Assembly: GCF_032854445.1 (NCBI RefSeq)
Contig: NC_088300.1
Span: 21,435,608 to 21,499,607, forward strand
Direction: 5' to 3'
From: Liolophura sinensis
Lineage: Eukaryota > Mollusca > Polyplacophora > Chitonida > Chitonidae
DNA length: 64,000 bases
Below are positions 26,133-38,659 of the stretch, one piece after another (positions within the stretch are counted from its first letter, which is position 1; every line of letters begins with the position of its first letter). The notes under the pieces are model-generated. The model was not told the DNA's origin, made no database searches, and saw nothing but the letters and a program-made list of their open reading frames with translations. Made by a program: the position numbers and the translations under genes.

Positions 26133-26652
26133 TATATATCGTTGAGATATGATGTCTCCGAATTTCATATCGATGTTATTAATGAGAAATTGTAGAAAGT
26201 CTATTGATAACGACAACAAGTTTGCTGGCACACCTTCTGGACCTCATAAAGCAGCGAACATTCTATGGCGCAATTTCTCAACCAGGTGAAGATGTGGTAT
26301 ATCGGAGTAACCGGTAAATACAGACAAACACCTTTCTTTGAGAAATGACTGATGTTTTTAAAATACTTCCTGCTGAGTGCATAAGGCCGTTCTAGAATGC
26401 TTTGCAGTTGCGTTGTAGCAATATTTAGCTCCTAAAGAACTTGATGGTAATAATTCTTGCGGACAAATACAATATCGATAGGAACAGAAACAATTCAGTA
26501 TTTTCTCAGAAGGTCATCGAGTTCTTTTTGTAAGGTGAACTTGTTTTGGTGTTGCATGGACATTTTTGGATTTCATATTTGCAATCTTAAAGTGCCGAGG
26601 AAGGACAATTTAGAAGACATACACAACTGCAGAAATGTGTAAAAAACAACTT

Positions 26653-26900
26653 ACTCTCAAAAAAATCTGTTAAATTTAACAGAAAGTATGTTGCCTGAGT
26701 AATGCTAGAATGTATCAAGCTGTTGCAACATATTATTCTGTGAAATACAAAACATATTCTGTTAATTCAACGTATCCAAAGATTCCATTAGATTAACATA
26801 ATATTATGTCGAATATGACAGAATATTGGATTACAATAACAGAATACATTGTAGCCTCAGTCAGACAACAGACTCTCTGCATAATTAACAGGTTATTATC
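26653..26900. mobile_element. MITE-like element, family A copy 2
   Basis: Starts 'actctcaaaaaaatctgtta'. The core reads 'agtatgttgcctgagtaatg', 'ttccattagattaacataat', 'aacagaatacattgtagcct' and 'cagtcagacaacagactctc', and it ends in a decayed complement of the start (aattaacaggttattatc). Same family as 10948, 51741 and 58294. Confidence 0.75.
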
Positions 26901-27464
26901 TTTTGTTTGAGAAAACAAACAAAAGTTGAAGAACATGTAGAATCTGTATAAATTTAAGTAACTAGAGGGGAAGATGACAATAGAGGAAATGTGAGGAGCC
27001 TTACACAGAACGTAATTTTGTTCCATCCTGTTTTATTTACCGTGTAGAACATTTCACAACCCAAAAGACACGTTGTTTTTAAAACTTGTAGGCCTACCAG
27101 TGATTTCGTGTATACATGTTCTCGTACTGGCCTCATTACTATTTTTGTTTTAAACATTTTCTAACCTTACATGCGGTATTTTGTTAAGGATGGTCATTAA
27201 TAATTAGCTTCAGTCTCTGTCAGCTTCTGCGACCTTTTCTTGCAGGTCATGACATAGTCTAGCTAATAATAAACATGTTAAGTGTACACACACAAGCCGG
27301 TGACCCACATTTTGGCAGAGACTAATCTAAGTGGGCCAGCGACCGGGTCTGGTTAGAAAGCACACCGCTTGACTGATCATGCGTGATTGTAAGCTTAAAG
27401 TACATGTTCTCATCGCAGCACCCCCCATGTTACGCCAGGCCTACGACGTGCGCACATATCCCCT

Positions 27465-27472
27465 GATATAAG
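27465..27472 (+). promoter_or_regulatory. candidate TATA box of the five-exon gene
   Basis: 'gatataag' lies 51 bp before the presumed ATG at 27516, which would place transcription start near 27495 with a very short leader. The position fits a TATA-type promoter; no other element was recognised. Confidence 0.35.
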
Positions 27473-27515
27473 TCCCTGTAATGTCTAGTTAGTGACGCAG
27501 AAAGGTGACAGCCCG

Positions 27516-27578
27516 ATGGTGGAGATGTCGACCGAAGAAATCCAAGTCGTGGACGCACTTAACAACCGAGAAAAAGAG
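27516..27578 (+). CDS. five-exon gene, exon 1
   Basis: 21 codons from ATG (M-V-E-M-S-T-E-E-I) to the donor GAG|GTAAAC, phase 0. It is short and charged. A second in-frame ATG lies three codons on. Confidence 0.6.
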
Positions 27579-30500
27579 GTAAACTTTCTCCAAACTCATC
27601 TCCTGACCGATGTCTTTGTCTCTTGTGCCTTTCTTGTGCGCACTCAGTCACTTTGATATTATGACACATATCTTATTATATTCCTTACTATGTTGACCTT
27701 TATACATATAACTCTATGTGACCATGGCTAGAGTTCTAAATGTGACATTGGTATGGAAGAAGAGTTATCATTTTTATATACATGTGTATATGATGGTGAA
27801 AACTTCATGGTGCCGAATGTGTGCAGAGTACAACTTTCGGACGAAGGGGAAAAAACTTGCCACGAAGTCACTGAGTTACAATGTATGTAACTCAAGGGAA
27901 GCAACTCCTTTTATTAATATTACGTGATATTACACAGATAGTATGATATATGATTCATATGCTGTATCTGTATACCCTAGATGCCCTGATAAATTATGTC
28001 CGGGTCACATCGCCAGCCATTGGGTGTTATGTCCCCGATGTCAAATTATATGTCTATCAAATGAGCTTTGCTGTACTTTACTGTATTTTACTGTACTTTA
28101 CTGTAACAGTGGTGTTTCCAGATAACAGTCCCTTCATTGATAAACCGGACCTGCATCGTATAACTAGGAAATTCTTGAATACGGTGATAAACACCAATAA
28201 AATAAAGAAATAGATACTTCAGCACTAAGATCCGATTAATGGGAAGTTAGGGATAACTTACAAACCAGTGGATCTGCCAACAACCTGTGTATGGTCGTGG
28301 GTTTCCCCCGGGATCTTTCCGATTTCCTCCCACCATAATGCTGGCCGCCGCCGTATAGGTGATATATTTTTGAGTATGGCGTAAAAACACAAATCAAGTA
28401 AATAAATAGATAAATGAGTAATTAAACACAAACCAAATCATCATCAAAACAAGCAATAAGAATTTAGGACAGCAAATGACATATTACTCCATTTCAAATA
28501 CGACAGTGGCCTGGGTAGTGCGTGGGAATTGAGCACGTGCACCCTTCTGAACCTTCCCCACTCGTGATGGCTACCCCGAGAACCTGTTCTTATCTCTACT
28601 CTGCCAGTTTACTATGTCAGAGGACACATAGCTCTGGACATTTTTGATAATTTGCGAAGTATATCACCTAAGACAAATAAGGTACAGCCATTGGCCGGGA
28701 TGTACTCCCGTTTAAACGTCATCTTCTAATCTCTTTGGTTATACATACTCTTGCAGAGTTTAATGCGTGCTAATTCATCAAGTAATATAACACAGGTAAA
28801 TATACAGGTATTATGCAAACTCGTAACTAATTTTTTTCATTGCGTTGTCATGCAAACTCATTTTAGCTGAAAAAGGGACGAAAACAAATAGGTTATTGTT
28901 AATTTGCCCCAGAAATTTTATTGCCTAGATTTATCAAGGGTTCAAAGAATTTTTTTGTTTTAACTTGTGCCATCCAGGATGTACATACTTTCATAAAGAC
29001 AAAAAACAAGCAAACGTGTTACAAATATGGCGTTATTTATAGGCCTTTTGTATTATAAATATATCACGCGCATATTTCATAAAAGAAAGCATACATCTAT
29101 GATGTCGTTGGTTTTCCTCAAGCTCTGCACGGTTTCCTTCCACCATAATGCTGGCCGCCGTCGAATAAGTGAAACATTCTTGAATGCGGCGTAAAACACC
29201 AATCAAGTAAATAAATAATATCTGGTGTCCACAAGAAAGCGTGTCTAGCAGAAATATCTGCTATGAAATATATGACACAATCATAATGAATGAAGGAATA
29301 AATGATGATGGCTTAAGTGAGTGAGTGAGTGCTTGGGGTTTAACGTCGTACTCAACAATTTTTCAGTCATATGACGACGAAGGAATCATTAGGGTGCATG
29401 TACGTGTAATGTGCCTCCTTGATGCAGGACGGATTTCCACCGCTCTTTTATTTAGTGCTGCTTCACTGAGACGACTTACCGAAGGCAAGTAAGCCGCCCC
29501 GCCCGAGCCATTATACTGATACGGGTCAACCAGTCGTTGCACTATCCCCTTCATGCTGAACGCCAAGCGAGGAAGTTACAACTTCCTCTTTTAAAGTCTT
29601 AGGTGTGACTCGATCAAGGATTGATCCTGGATCTACCGGTCCCGAAGCGGACGCTCTACCAACTGTGCTATCCGGGCCGGTTATGATGATGGCTTAACGC
29701 AACCTTGGCAATAATATATTATCTAATATAAACAGATATGCATTAATTTTGGCCACTGACCTGAGATTTGTCCTAAGGAGGTTACTGTTAGTAATACACG
29801 TAAACACGTGATAGTACGAAGACGAGCGGAATCTTACAGAGACTTATCACTGTCTGTGTAGGTACACATATGTAGGCCCCTATAGAGGGTCGCAGGCCGA
29901 TGACAGGATGTAAAGGAGATCTCGGGGATTATTGTGTGTGTTGAGGGAGGCATATGGGCTGAAAAATGGGCCATAAATATAGCCTGAATAGCCTGTAACG
30001 TTACCATACATACTGCCTTGGTGTCATCGGGCAGATTCAATCTCTGTCACATGTGTGAAGAGACGTCTGGCTACTTAAGATCAAATACGGTCTAATAAAG
30101 AGAGTGGTAAATTTATGTTGAGCGTTCATTGGCTGTCCAGCAATGTTTCCATGCAGGTCATTCAGTGGAAATCCACCTTATTTTCGAAAATAAGAAATTA
30201 CATTACATGCACTAAGTGCATTGTAGTTACTTAGATTTTGTCATACCAAACCAAATAATTTAAAATTTCCATAGGTGTTAAACACTCAAGTGAAAACGTG
30301 TCTGCTAACCAATCCGCTAAAATATGTTAACAGCGGAATGAAAGATATTTGCTGAACTGCAATTTAATACTGTGCGAGAACACCACTTCTCAATTTTACA
30401 TTAATTGTTTTGTTTGTTTTTTTTTTCTTTGTTTTTATTTTTTGTTTTCTTTTTTTTGGTATATTATGTGTATTTGATAATAGTAGGCTTCGTTGATCAC

Positions 30501-33500
30501 TTTAGCATGGAACATTATGCACAAAGTAGCATTCTGTGATCTTAGTGTCAATAAACTGTCTACTAATCCGTTACCCTCAGTATTCTATCTCTTACATAAA
30601 ATTTCTCCATCGTTTTGTCATCTGTTGTAGATTTACAGAACACTGGATGTTTTTTCCCATGGAGTAAGCAATAGTAAAAGTTTAGTCGTAGAAGACAGTA
30701 ACCGTGAAGTTACGGAGGCCTCCCAGTTGGATTGTGAGGTCATTTCCCAGGGGGATTACCAGGTCACATCGCAATCAAGTATCTTAAATATTGTGTCACA
30801 AACCATCGTAGATGACCAAGACAACAACAACGTCATCACTGAGGCGCAACTCAGCGACCACGAACTACTCAACCTGCAGACAGGAGCGAAGCTGTACCAC
30901 GGAGACGGTTTCCCAGTCACCATCGAAGAGGAAAAAGAAGACGAAGTCGAGGTTTGCTTGGTGTATGGGCCAATTTGAGCCGCTTCCTATCCTGTCCTTC
31001 TCACTAGCCCAGACGGCCACTTTCCTTGGTAATTTTCTCTTTCTGTCTAATCCGTTTGATCCGTAAACACAATTTCCTGGATGAGGGGCCAGACACGATC
31101 CACATATCGAATTGCCATTCCTTGGAAAGGTTTATTAGCTGCCAATAAAAGTCTGTTCCAGTAAGATTACCATACTATCAAAACGAGACCATTTCTGTAC
31201 CTGGAAACTCATCAGTGCAATGTGGAATGGTTTGTGTGGTTAGCGAAGCCTCATTCCTGGAGTTTGTGTTTATGAGGGGTGTGTGTCTTTGCCGTAAGCC
31301 GAGTATGCTTAGATTCTCTAACAGGGAAATTCCCTAGTAATCAGTTGTGACTGGGGAATCCACTCTGAAATAGATGTGACAGTCTTGATCCTAAGGCAGC
31401 ACATATAATAAATATGACATCACCTCTGAAAACAACTCTATTTTTTATGCAGCTATTGTCAACTGAGGTCCATGTCCTTCCACTACTCTAAGAGATTATC
31501 TCAGAGCTATGTCAAGAGATGATAATGTTATATTTATACTGAGCTGAGATTCTTTGGTAATGAGATCGTATCCAGCATTTCTTTTCATGCTATGTGTATT
31601 CAAATGTCTGACATATCAAGTGTAGTCAAATATCAGAAGCCTACTAAAGTATAAATGCCCAAAACAAGTAATTCTAGCAACTGAATGTGTGTCAAATTGA
31701 GCATTACTAATGCAGTATCAGGGTGTAAATTCGATAAAGTCACTTTTTTTTACTTTCTCTTAAAATTCATAGAGGCCTTTATTGAACACAATTGCATGTA
31801 GATAGTGTCCCGTAGTTTTCCTCAAGCCAAGCGTCAAACATGCTGCTGGGTGTTGCTTAGGAACGTTGTCACGGCAAGCGTTGATATCCATTGTTCAAGA
31901 ACTGATATCCATTGTTCAAGAACTCTGACTGAGGTATCAATCACAGTGATTGGGATCATAGTGGGGTCGTGTTTTCGACTCCAGTAGCCGCTGAATAACT
32001 GTTTATCTTATCTGTAAGTCATGATTTTCCACGAAAGGCTTCAACCATTATATCTTCCTGTTTGTCAAATATTGGTGTAATATAAAGTAAAATCAAAAAA
32101 TTCGCTTCACCCACTTTCGTTTCACTCACTTCAAAAAAACAACTCATTTATGTAGGCATTAACTAAGCCTCAGATTGCTGAGGGAAACCATCAACAGATT
32201 TCAGTATGCCTTATGGATTACGTATTTTTCTTACTGATGTACCTTTGATTAAGGCAAATTCCTAAGTGTATGTCACAAAATGCTATACAATCTTGCTGCC
32301 TTAATTGTATAGTTTACACTTGTTTGCGATCAGCCGGATTACTCTGCTTCGCCTAGGAAGCTTTGCTATGTACAGTGCCGGCTTGAGCTCTTTTGCTGTT
32401 GATATAGTCCTGAAATATGGAAAGCAAGATACGTCTCCGCTTAATTCTTTCTTTTCTCCTTTGACTACAAAGACTAAAGATAGGTAGGCCTTCTTCTTAT
32501 TAGACTATAAACGCTTTTCTCATACAGGACTATTGCTGATATGGATACGATTGTATTTGAATCCTCAGATCATTGTTGTGACCAGAGATGTTTTACATTT
32601 TATCATGCTTACCGCAAATGTTAGCTTATAACTTGTTAGATGCCTGTGTACTTTCATGTACTAAGTCATCCTGTGTGTTCTCTGGGTCAGTCACACACTA
32701 TACGTGTACTAAGTTAACCTGTGTGTTCTCTGAGTCAGCCACATATTACACGTGTGCTAAGTCAACCTATGTGTTCTCTGAGTCAGCCACAGACTATACA
32801 TGTACAATGTCAACCTGTGTGTTCTCTGAGTCATACACGGACTATACATGTACTAAGTTAACCTGTGTATTCTCTGAGTCATACACGGACTATACGTGTA
32901 CTAAGTTAACCTGTGTGTTCTCTGAGTCATACACGGACTATACGTGTACTAAGTTAACCTGTGTGTTCTCTGAGTCAGCCACATATTACACGTGTGCTAA
33001 ATCAACCTATGTGTTCTCTGAGTCAGCCACAGACTATACATGTACAATGTCAACCTGTGTGTTCTCTGAGTCATACACGGACTATGCATGTACTAAGTCA
33101 ACCTGTGTGTTCTCTGAGTCATACACAGACTATGCATGTACTAAGTCAACCTGTGTGTTCTCTGGGTCAGTCACAGACTATACGTGTACTAAGTCAACCT
33201 GTGTGTTCTCTGGGTCAGTCACAGACTATACGTGTACTAAGTCAACCTGTGTGTTCTCTGAGTCAGCCACATATTACACGTGTGCTAAGTCAACCTGTGT
33301 GTTCTCTGGGTCAGTCACACACTATACATGTACTAAGTTAACCTGTGTGTTCTCTGAGTCAGCCACACATTACACGTGTGCTAAGTCAACCTATGTGTTC
33401 TCTGAGTCATACACAGACTATACATGTACAATGTCAACCTGTGTGTTCTCTGAGTCATACATGGACTGTATGTGTACTAAGTCAAACCCGTGTGTTCTCT

Positions 33501-36500
33501 AAGTCATACACAGACTATACATGTACAATGTCAACCTGTGTGTTCTCTGAGTCATGCATGGACTGTATGTGTACTAAGTCAATCTGTGTGTTCTCTGAGT
33601 CATACACAGACTATACATGTACTAAGTCAATCTGTGTGTTCTCTGAGTCAGTCACAGACAATAGGGGGTACTAAGTCATCCTTTGTGTTCTCTGAGTCAA
33701 CCACGGACTATACATGTACTAAGTTAACCTGTGTATTCTCTGAGTCAACCACGGACTATACATGTACTAAGTCAACCTGTGTGTTCTCTGAGTCAGCCAC
33801 ATATTACACGTGTGCTAAGTCAACCTGTGTGTTCTCTGGGTCAGTCACAGACTATACGTGTACTAAGTCAACCTGTGTGTTCTCTGGGTCAGTCACAGAC
33901 TATACGTGTACTAAGTCAACCTGTGTGTTCTCTGAGTCAGCCACATATTACACGTGTGCTAAGTCAACCTGTGTGTTCTCTGGGTCAGTCACACACTATA
34001 CATGTACTAAGTTAACCTGTGTGTTCTCTGAGTCAGCCACACATTACACGTGTGCTAAGTCAACCTATGTGTTCTCTGAGTCATACACAGACTATACATG
34101 TACAATGTCAACCTGTGTGTTCTCTGAGTCATACATGGACTGTATGTGTACTAAGTCAACCCGTGTGTTCTCTAAGTCATACACAGACTATACATGTACA
34201 ATGTCAACCTGTGTGTTCTCTGAGTCATGCATGGACTGTATGTGTACTAAGTCAATCTGTGTGTTCTCTGAGTCATACACAGACTATACATGTACTAAGT
34301 CAATCTGTGTGTTCTCTGAGTCAGTCACAGACAATAGGGGTACTAAGTCATCCTTTGTGTTCTCTGAGTCAACCACGGACTATACATGTACTAAGTTAAC
34401 CTGTGTATTCTCTGAGTCAACCACGGACTATACATGTACTAAGTCAACCTGTGTGTTCTCTGAGTCAGCCACATATTACACGTGTGCTAAGTCAACCTGT
34501 GTGTTCTCTGGGTCAGTCACAGACTATACATGTACTAAGTTAACCTGTGTATTCTCTGAGTCATACATGGACTGTATGTGTCAGCCTATGTGTTCTCTGA
34601 GTCATACACAGACTATACATGTACTAAGTCAATCTGTGTGTTCTCTGAGTCAGTCACAGACTATAGGGGTACTAAGTCATCCTTTGTGTTCTCTGAGTCA
34701 ACCACGGACTATACATGTACTAAGTTAACCTGTGTGTTCTCTGAGTCATACACAGACAATAGGTGTACTAAATCATCCTTTGTGTTCTCTGGGTCAACCA
34801 CGGACTATACATGTACTAAGTCAACCTGTGTGTTCTCTGAGTCAGTCACAGACAATAGGGGTACTAAGTCATCCTTTGTGTTCTCTGGGTCAACCACGGA
34901 CTATACATGTACTAAGTTACCCTGTGTATTCTCTGAGTCATACATGGACTGTATGTGTCAGCCTATGTGTTCTCTGAGTCATACACAGACTATACATGTA
35001 CTAAGTCAATCTGTGTGTTCTCTGAGTCAGTCACAGACAATAGGGGTACTAAGTCATCCTTTGTGTTCTCTGAGTCAACCACGGACTATACATGTACTAA
35101 GTCAACCTGTGTGTTCTCTGAGTCAGTCACAGACAATAGGTGTACTAAATCATCCTTTGTGTTCCCTGGGTCAACCACGGACTATACATGTACTAAGTCA
35201 ACCTGTGTGTTCTCTGTCACAGACAATAGGTGTACTAAGTCATCCTCTGTGTTCTCTGAGTCATACACGGACTATACATGTACTAAGTTATCCTGTGTAT
35301 TCTCTGAGTCATACACGGACTATACATGTACTAAGTCAACCTGTGTGTTCTCTGAGTCATACACGGACTATACATGTACTAAGTCAACCTGTGTGTTCTC
35401 TGAGTCATACACGGACTATACATGTACTAAGTCAACCTGTGTGTTCTCTGAGTCAAACACGGACTATACATGTACTAAGTCAACCTGTGTGTTCTCTGAG
35501 TCAGATGCAGAATATACATGTAATTAGTCAGCCTGTATTTTTTCTGAGTCATACATAGACTATACATGCCGTGTTTGTTTCTGCTGTGTCTTTCTTCAGA
35601 GTCATTTTATATAGTTACCTTGAACAGCTTTCTTCTATGACGCAGTTTATGACTGAGTAACAATCAATTTTAATACATGTTTATATACTATGTCACGAAC
35701 GTCATTTAATATGTATGTTTGTCACGGCAGGCAAAATTAATTTCTATTAATGGAAGTTATTCGCTGATCTAGATCTAGAATATCACAATTAAGCTGGCCT
35801 CTTGATGTTAATAGTGTTAGACTTGTAAACACAATATTTGTCTTGTCTATGTCTGACCACACTGGCTACATGATGTATCCCGTGATCCTTTGTTCCCGTC
35901 TACACGACTGGGTGCAAGATGACCGATGGATGAATGGGTCCCTGGTCAGAGTAGGCTGGGTAACCTTGGTTTAGAGAATATCAAAGCTTCATCCCTATGA
36001 CATGTATATGTTTATGTAGTTTTGGCTTGCATGTGGTCTCTTCACAGGAACATATTCAGTGCTTTCTTGCGGTACCCACCGAGACTTCACCAGAGCCACC
36101 AAATCAGGCGAAGGGAAGTAAGGAAGGTAAATAATCCAAATAAGCATAAATTGTAAATACAAAAGTCTTGTCTTGAGCTTTGCCTTTTTAACAAACGAGA
36201 AACTGATCATGCAGATAATTAAATATGCCCTTTTCCTGTGGGTAGACTGCGCTCTTTCATTTCATATACTCCATTCTCCGCACCCTCTCGGACCTGTAGT
36301 TAGCAAGTTGTGGTCTAGTATATTTTTTTCTTTTGTAATTATTTCTTCCTTCCAGTTTATTAATAAATTTGTGGGTGCCACTGCATTTTTCACGTGTTAA
36401 TCCCAATGGGACGTGATCTTTGCAGTGACGTGTTTTCTGTGGTACCCGGATGACGATCGCCAACCTGTGTGTGAAGAGGCTCTTGAGTATCTTCGCATGG

Positions 36501-37876
36501 GGATCGGAAGCCGTGGGCTGAGTTTGAATGCAGAGACAATTGATCTGAGCCGGTTTCAGGTGGATTTCCCTGTCCTGATTTTCTGTCTACCTCCATATAA
36601 CACACCCAATCAGCTCTCTGTTGGTGAGTTCAACCGATGGCTGCCTGCATATTAATATCTCATATTGGAATCATTAATCCCACTGATATTGTTTATTTAT
36701 TTATTTATTTCATGGGTGTTTTGCGCGGTACTTATTTCACTTATACGACGGCGGTGAGCATTATGGTTGGAGGAAACAGAGCAGAGCCCAGGGGGAACTC
36801 ACGACCATCCGCAAGTTGTTGACAAACCGAACGATCGGGATGTATTTACAAATACCAGATATATACTCACTGAGAAATGACTGTAATATTTATTATGAAG
36901 GTGTTCCAATGAGTCATACTGCCACTACCATTAAACCATGTTGTGACACTGCCCGACTGCTGAGTTAATGAGTTAATGACGTACTATTCAGCGGATCACA
37001 CAAAATTGCAGAGCTCACAACTGAAATGAATTTTGCCCATTTCCCTCATTGTAAAATGTTGAATACTGGAGCGTTCAGCGTAAAGCAAAAAATGATACGA
37101 CAGCGAAAACCTGCACCACAGCTAAATACACAAATTCCCTCACTACAGACACACAGGCATGATTCTGGAGAAGAATATTTTATAGGATAAAAATGTTTCT
37201 AATTCCTGAATTAGAATCATGACCAGCATTTAGTGGAGAGGTCCTTAGTCCAAGGCCAACCTGTGCGCTAAATGTCATACAAACTCATAATGCATAACCT
37301 CGTCCCTAAAAGTTTCAACGGTCAGACAGACAGATGAACACTGGTGAAAAAAAAACATACCACCTTGGCGGAGGTAGCGAATAAACGATTGTCTATTGTC
37401 ACGCCAGAATTTCTCACGGAACACGGTATGCCTTTAATAAGAATATAGGTATTTACAGGCGAATATCGGTAGAGAAAATTGCGTTATGTATTTCAGAAGC
37501 ATATGTTACAACATTTCTTTGGTCGTTGGCATTCTATATCTATCACGAAGACGTTTTGACTATAATTTACTACAAGATATGTCTATAGCGGTATTTGTTG
37601 AATGATACCAACTTGACTGTATGTCATTATTAATGGCGTCTTTTGCAGCATTAAAATTTAATCTTTGTAGGTGAAATGTCTGTCGCTCTGGTCGTCATTC
37701 ATCAAGATCCGCCTCTTCCTGGAAACCCCGACACCCCATTGGCCGATGATCTCTATTGGAGGCGGTACCGAAATCTGTCACTCATTCTGGACCTAGTGAT
37801 GACACATGGCATATTTCACAGTTCAAGGACAAATTCGAAAAGTATATCCAATTTACTGGAGTTTCTGAATATGTGA
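27516..37876 (+). CDS. five-exon gene for an unrecognised 288-residue protein
   Basis: Exons 27516-27578, 30631-30951, 36048-36126, 36426-36623 and 37671-37876 join with matching phases (0, 0, 1, 1) into 867 nt that open with ATG and end in TGA, with no internal stop. Every junction has AG/GT ends. Residues 1-128 are acidic and polar (runs such as DDQDNNN and EEEKEDEVE) and look disordered. Residues about 155-260 look folded: a strand-like VTCFLWYP, a helix-like CEEALEYLRMGIG, a strand-like FPVLIFCLPP, then ALVVIHQDPPLP and a tryptophan/arginine-rich DLYWRRYRNLSL. That alternation suggests a small alpha/beta domain, but I cannot name a family. No signal peptide or membrane segment is seen. 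The start is the first in-frame ATG after a TATA-like box; the first junction is the least certain. Confidence 0.7.
28150..28212 (+). mobile_element. SINE family 1 tail fragment (intron 1)
   Basis: 'gaaattcttgaatacggtga' then 'taaacaccaataaaataaag'. Just upstream, about 28070-28108, 'ctgtactttactgtatttta' repeats a 10-bp unit. Confidence 0.6.
28262..28420 (+). mobile_element. SINE family 1, 3'-half copy (intron 1)
   Basis: 'gtatggtcgtgggtttcccc', 'tcctcccaccataatgctgg', 'atatatttttgagtatggcg', then an AAAT-rich run. The head is absent. Confidence 0.82.
29100..29220 (+). mobile_element. SINE family 1, 3' fragment (intron 1)
   Basis: 'gttttcctcaagctctgcac', 'ccaccataatgctggccgcc', 'gtgaaacattcttgaatgcg', 'aaaacaccaatcaagtaaat'. 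Truncated at its 5' side. Confidence 0.82.
29302..29697 (-). mobile_element. V-SINE-like element with perfect target-site duplication (intron 1)
   Basis: A reverse-oriented SINE of about 365 bp. It begins with GAGT repeats and 'gcttggggtttaacgtcgta', passes 'cagtcatatgacgacgaagg' and 'cttcactgagacgacttacc', and ends in the complement of a tRNA-like head (gatagcacagttggtagagc; B box in 'gaccggtagatccaggatca'). The 15-bp sequence 'atgatgatggcttaa' stands at both 29302-29316 and 29683-29697, a clear target-site duplication. The layout resembles the molluscan V-SINE elements described as RUDI; that identity is inferred. Confidence 0.88.
30631..30951 (+). CDS. five-exon gene, exon 2
   Basis: Acceptor 'tctgttgtag', then 107 codons in phase 0, ending GAG|GTTTGC. 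It encodes a polar, acidic region rich in S, Q, D and E, with an L-S-D-H-E-L-L motif. The donor is not a strong consensus; it was chosen because it keeps phase 0 with exon 3. The open frame itself runs on only to 30978. Confidence 0.7.
31881..31924. repeat. two-copy 21-bp tandem duplication
   Basis: 'tgatatccattgttcaagaa' plus one base, present twice head to tail in intron 2. Confidence 0.85.
32645..35575. repeat. minisatellite, 48-bp unit with higher-order structure
   Basis: About 60 tandem copies of a 48-bp unit within intron 2 of the five-exon gene. The unit combines 'tgtactaagtcaacctgtgt', 'gttctctgagtcatacacgg' and 'actataca'. Since 48 is a multiple of three and the unit lacks stops in two plus frames, open frames of over 300 and over 400 codons result, with 16-residue periods such as CTKSTCVFSESYTDYT or VLSQPVCSLSHTRTIH. 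A block of 14 monomers (672 bp) from about 33164 recurs from about 33838, the copies differing by only two inserted bases among few changes. Another higher-order step of about 377 bp is seen near 34564 and 34941. Probably non-coding. Confidence 0.95.
36048..36126 (+). CDS. five-exon gene, exon 3
   Basis: Acceptor 'gtggtctcttcacag', 26 codons plus one base, donor GAAG|GTAAAT. It encodes a short proline-rich linker (ETSPEPPNQAKGSKE). Confidence 0.75.
36426..36623 (+). CDS. five-exon gene, exon 4
   Basis: Acceptor 'gtgatctttgcag', 198 nt, donor GTTG|GTGAGT. It completes the split valine codon and encodes the most protein-like part of the gene (CFLWYPDDD ... EALEYLRMGIGSRGLSL ... FPVLIFCLPPYN). 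Confidence 0.85.
36690..36825 (-). mobile_element. SINE family 1, 3'-half copy (intron 4)
   Basis: Reverse orientation: 'tttatttatttatttcatgg' then 'ttgcgcggtacttatttcac', 'agcattatggttggaggaaa' and 'cacgaccatccgcaagttgt'. The head is missing. Confidence 0.8.
37671..37876 (+). CDS. five-exon gene, exon 5 with stop
   Basis: Acceptor 'taatctttgtag', 206 nt ending in TGA. It encodes SVALVVIHQDPPLPGNPD, then a basic aromatic stretch (YWRRYRNLSLIL), ending L-L-E-F-L-N-M. Confidence 0.82.
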
Positions 37877-38659
37877 AGATTTTTTAAACAAGCCATTCGT
37901 ATGTACGTTGGTACAGTTCTTTTACTGGCGGATATTTCTGATTTTTTTCTCTTCATGCATCGAGTGGTTTCATGTATGTGCATTATTTAAAGTTGATCAA
38001 TGCCATTCGTCATCCACGGACATATGCACTTGTACTGAACTTGGCTTTAAACTGGATTATGCTTGGTCGGATTTTACTAGAGACTATAAAATAACTGGTA
38101 TTGTAAAATGTATTTTTATGTTGTTCTATTGCTGATATCAACTCATTTAAGCCTCCGAGCCTTGTTCCCATTGTAGATCATTGCGCGTTTTGTTTTGGCC
38201 TTTCTTGACATATAGATCCAATCTTGACAACGCACTATTACAAATATAATAGGCCGGTTAGAAGACTCTCTGAGGGTATATCAAGAAGTATTAGAGATCC
38301 CAGAGCACCAGACAGAGACCTTGCCAGGCGAACTTCACAGTCACTTTAGTCAAAACTATATAGCGGTATACATAGTTGTACCAGGAACGGTATAAATAGC
38401 ATTGAAGTATGATGAACACTAAAAAACATAATGGTTTGCAGCCGTAATGAGTATGCCTATAGTAGGGCTATGTAATTATGTATCCGTTGCTTCCGACTGT
38501 ATGATGCAAAACATTGTACAGATGTGGCTCTTAACTTGACAACCAAAGTTACCTCCCCTGCCTCCAGGCCTATCCTCTGTTGTCTAACATACGATCATGT
38601 GGGTTTTTCTGAAACGACACAACACTCAACGAAGTCTTTCTTCTGGGTCTAGAATATGT

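Larger units (their letters stand above)
23300..27460. other. non-coding stretch before the plus-strand gene
   Basis: AT-rich sequence. It contains a copy of a dispersed motif (cactgttgtcacacctttggctttactctc region, about 23372-23415), a SINE tail at about 26092-26130 and a MITE-like element at 26653-26900. No exon could be supported. Confidence 0.4.

Noticed and set aside
29600-29680. tRNA gene on the minus strand
   Set aside because: It is the head of the V-SINE-like element with target-site duplication; no proper acceptor stem closes.
32588-35558. Open frames of 304, 412 and 326 codons as genes for a Cys/Ser-rich repeat protein
   Set aside because: They are produced by a stop-free 48-bp unit, exist in two frames at once, are interrupted by single-base insertions, and lie in an intron of a well-supported gene.
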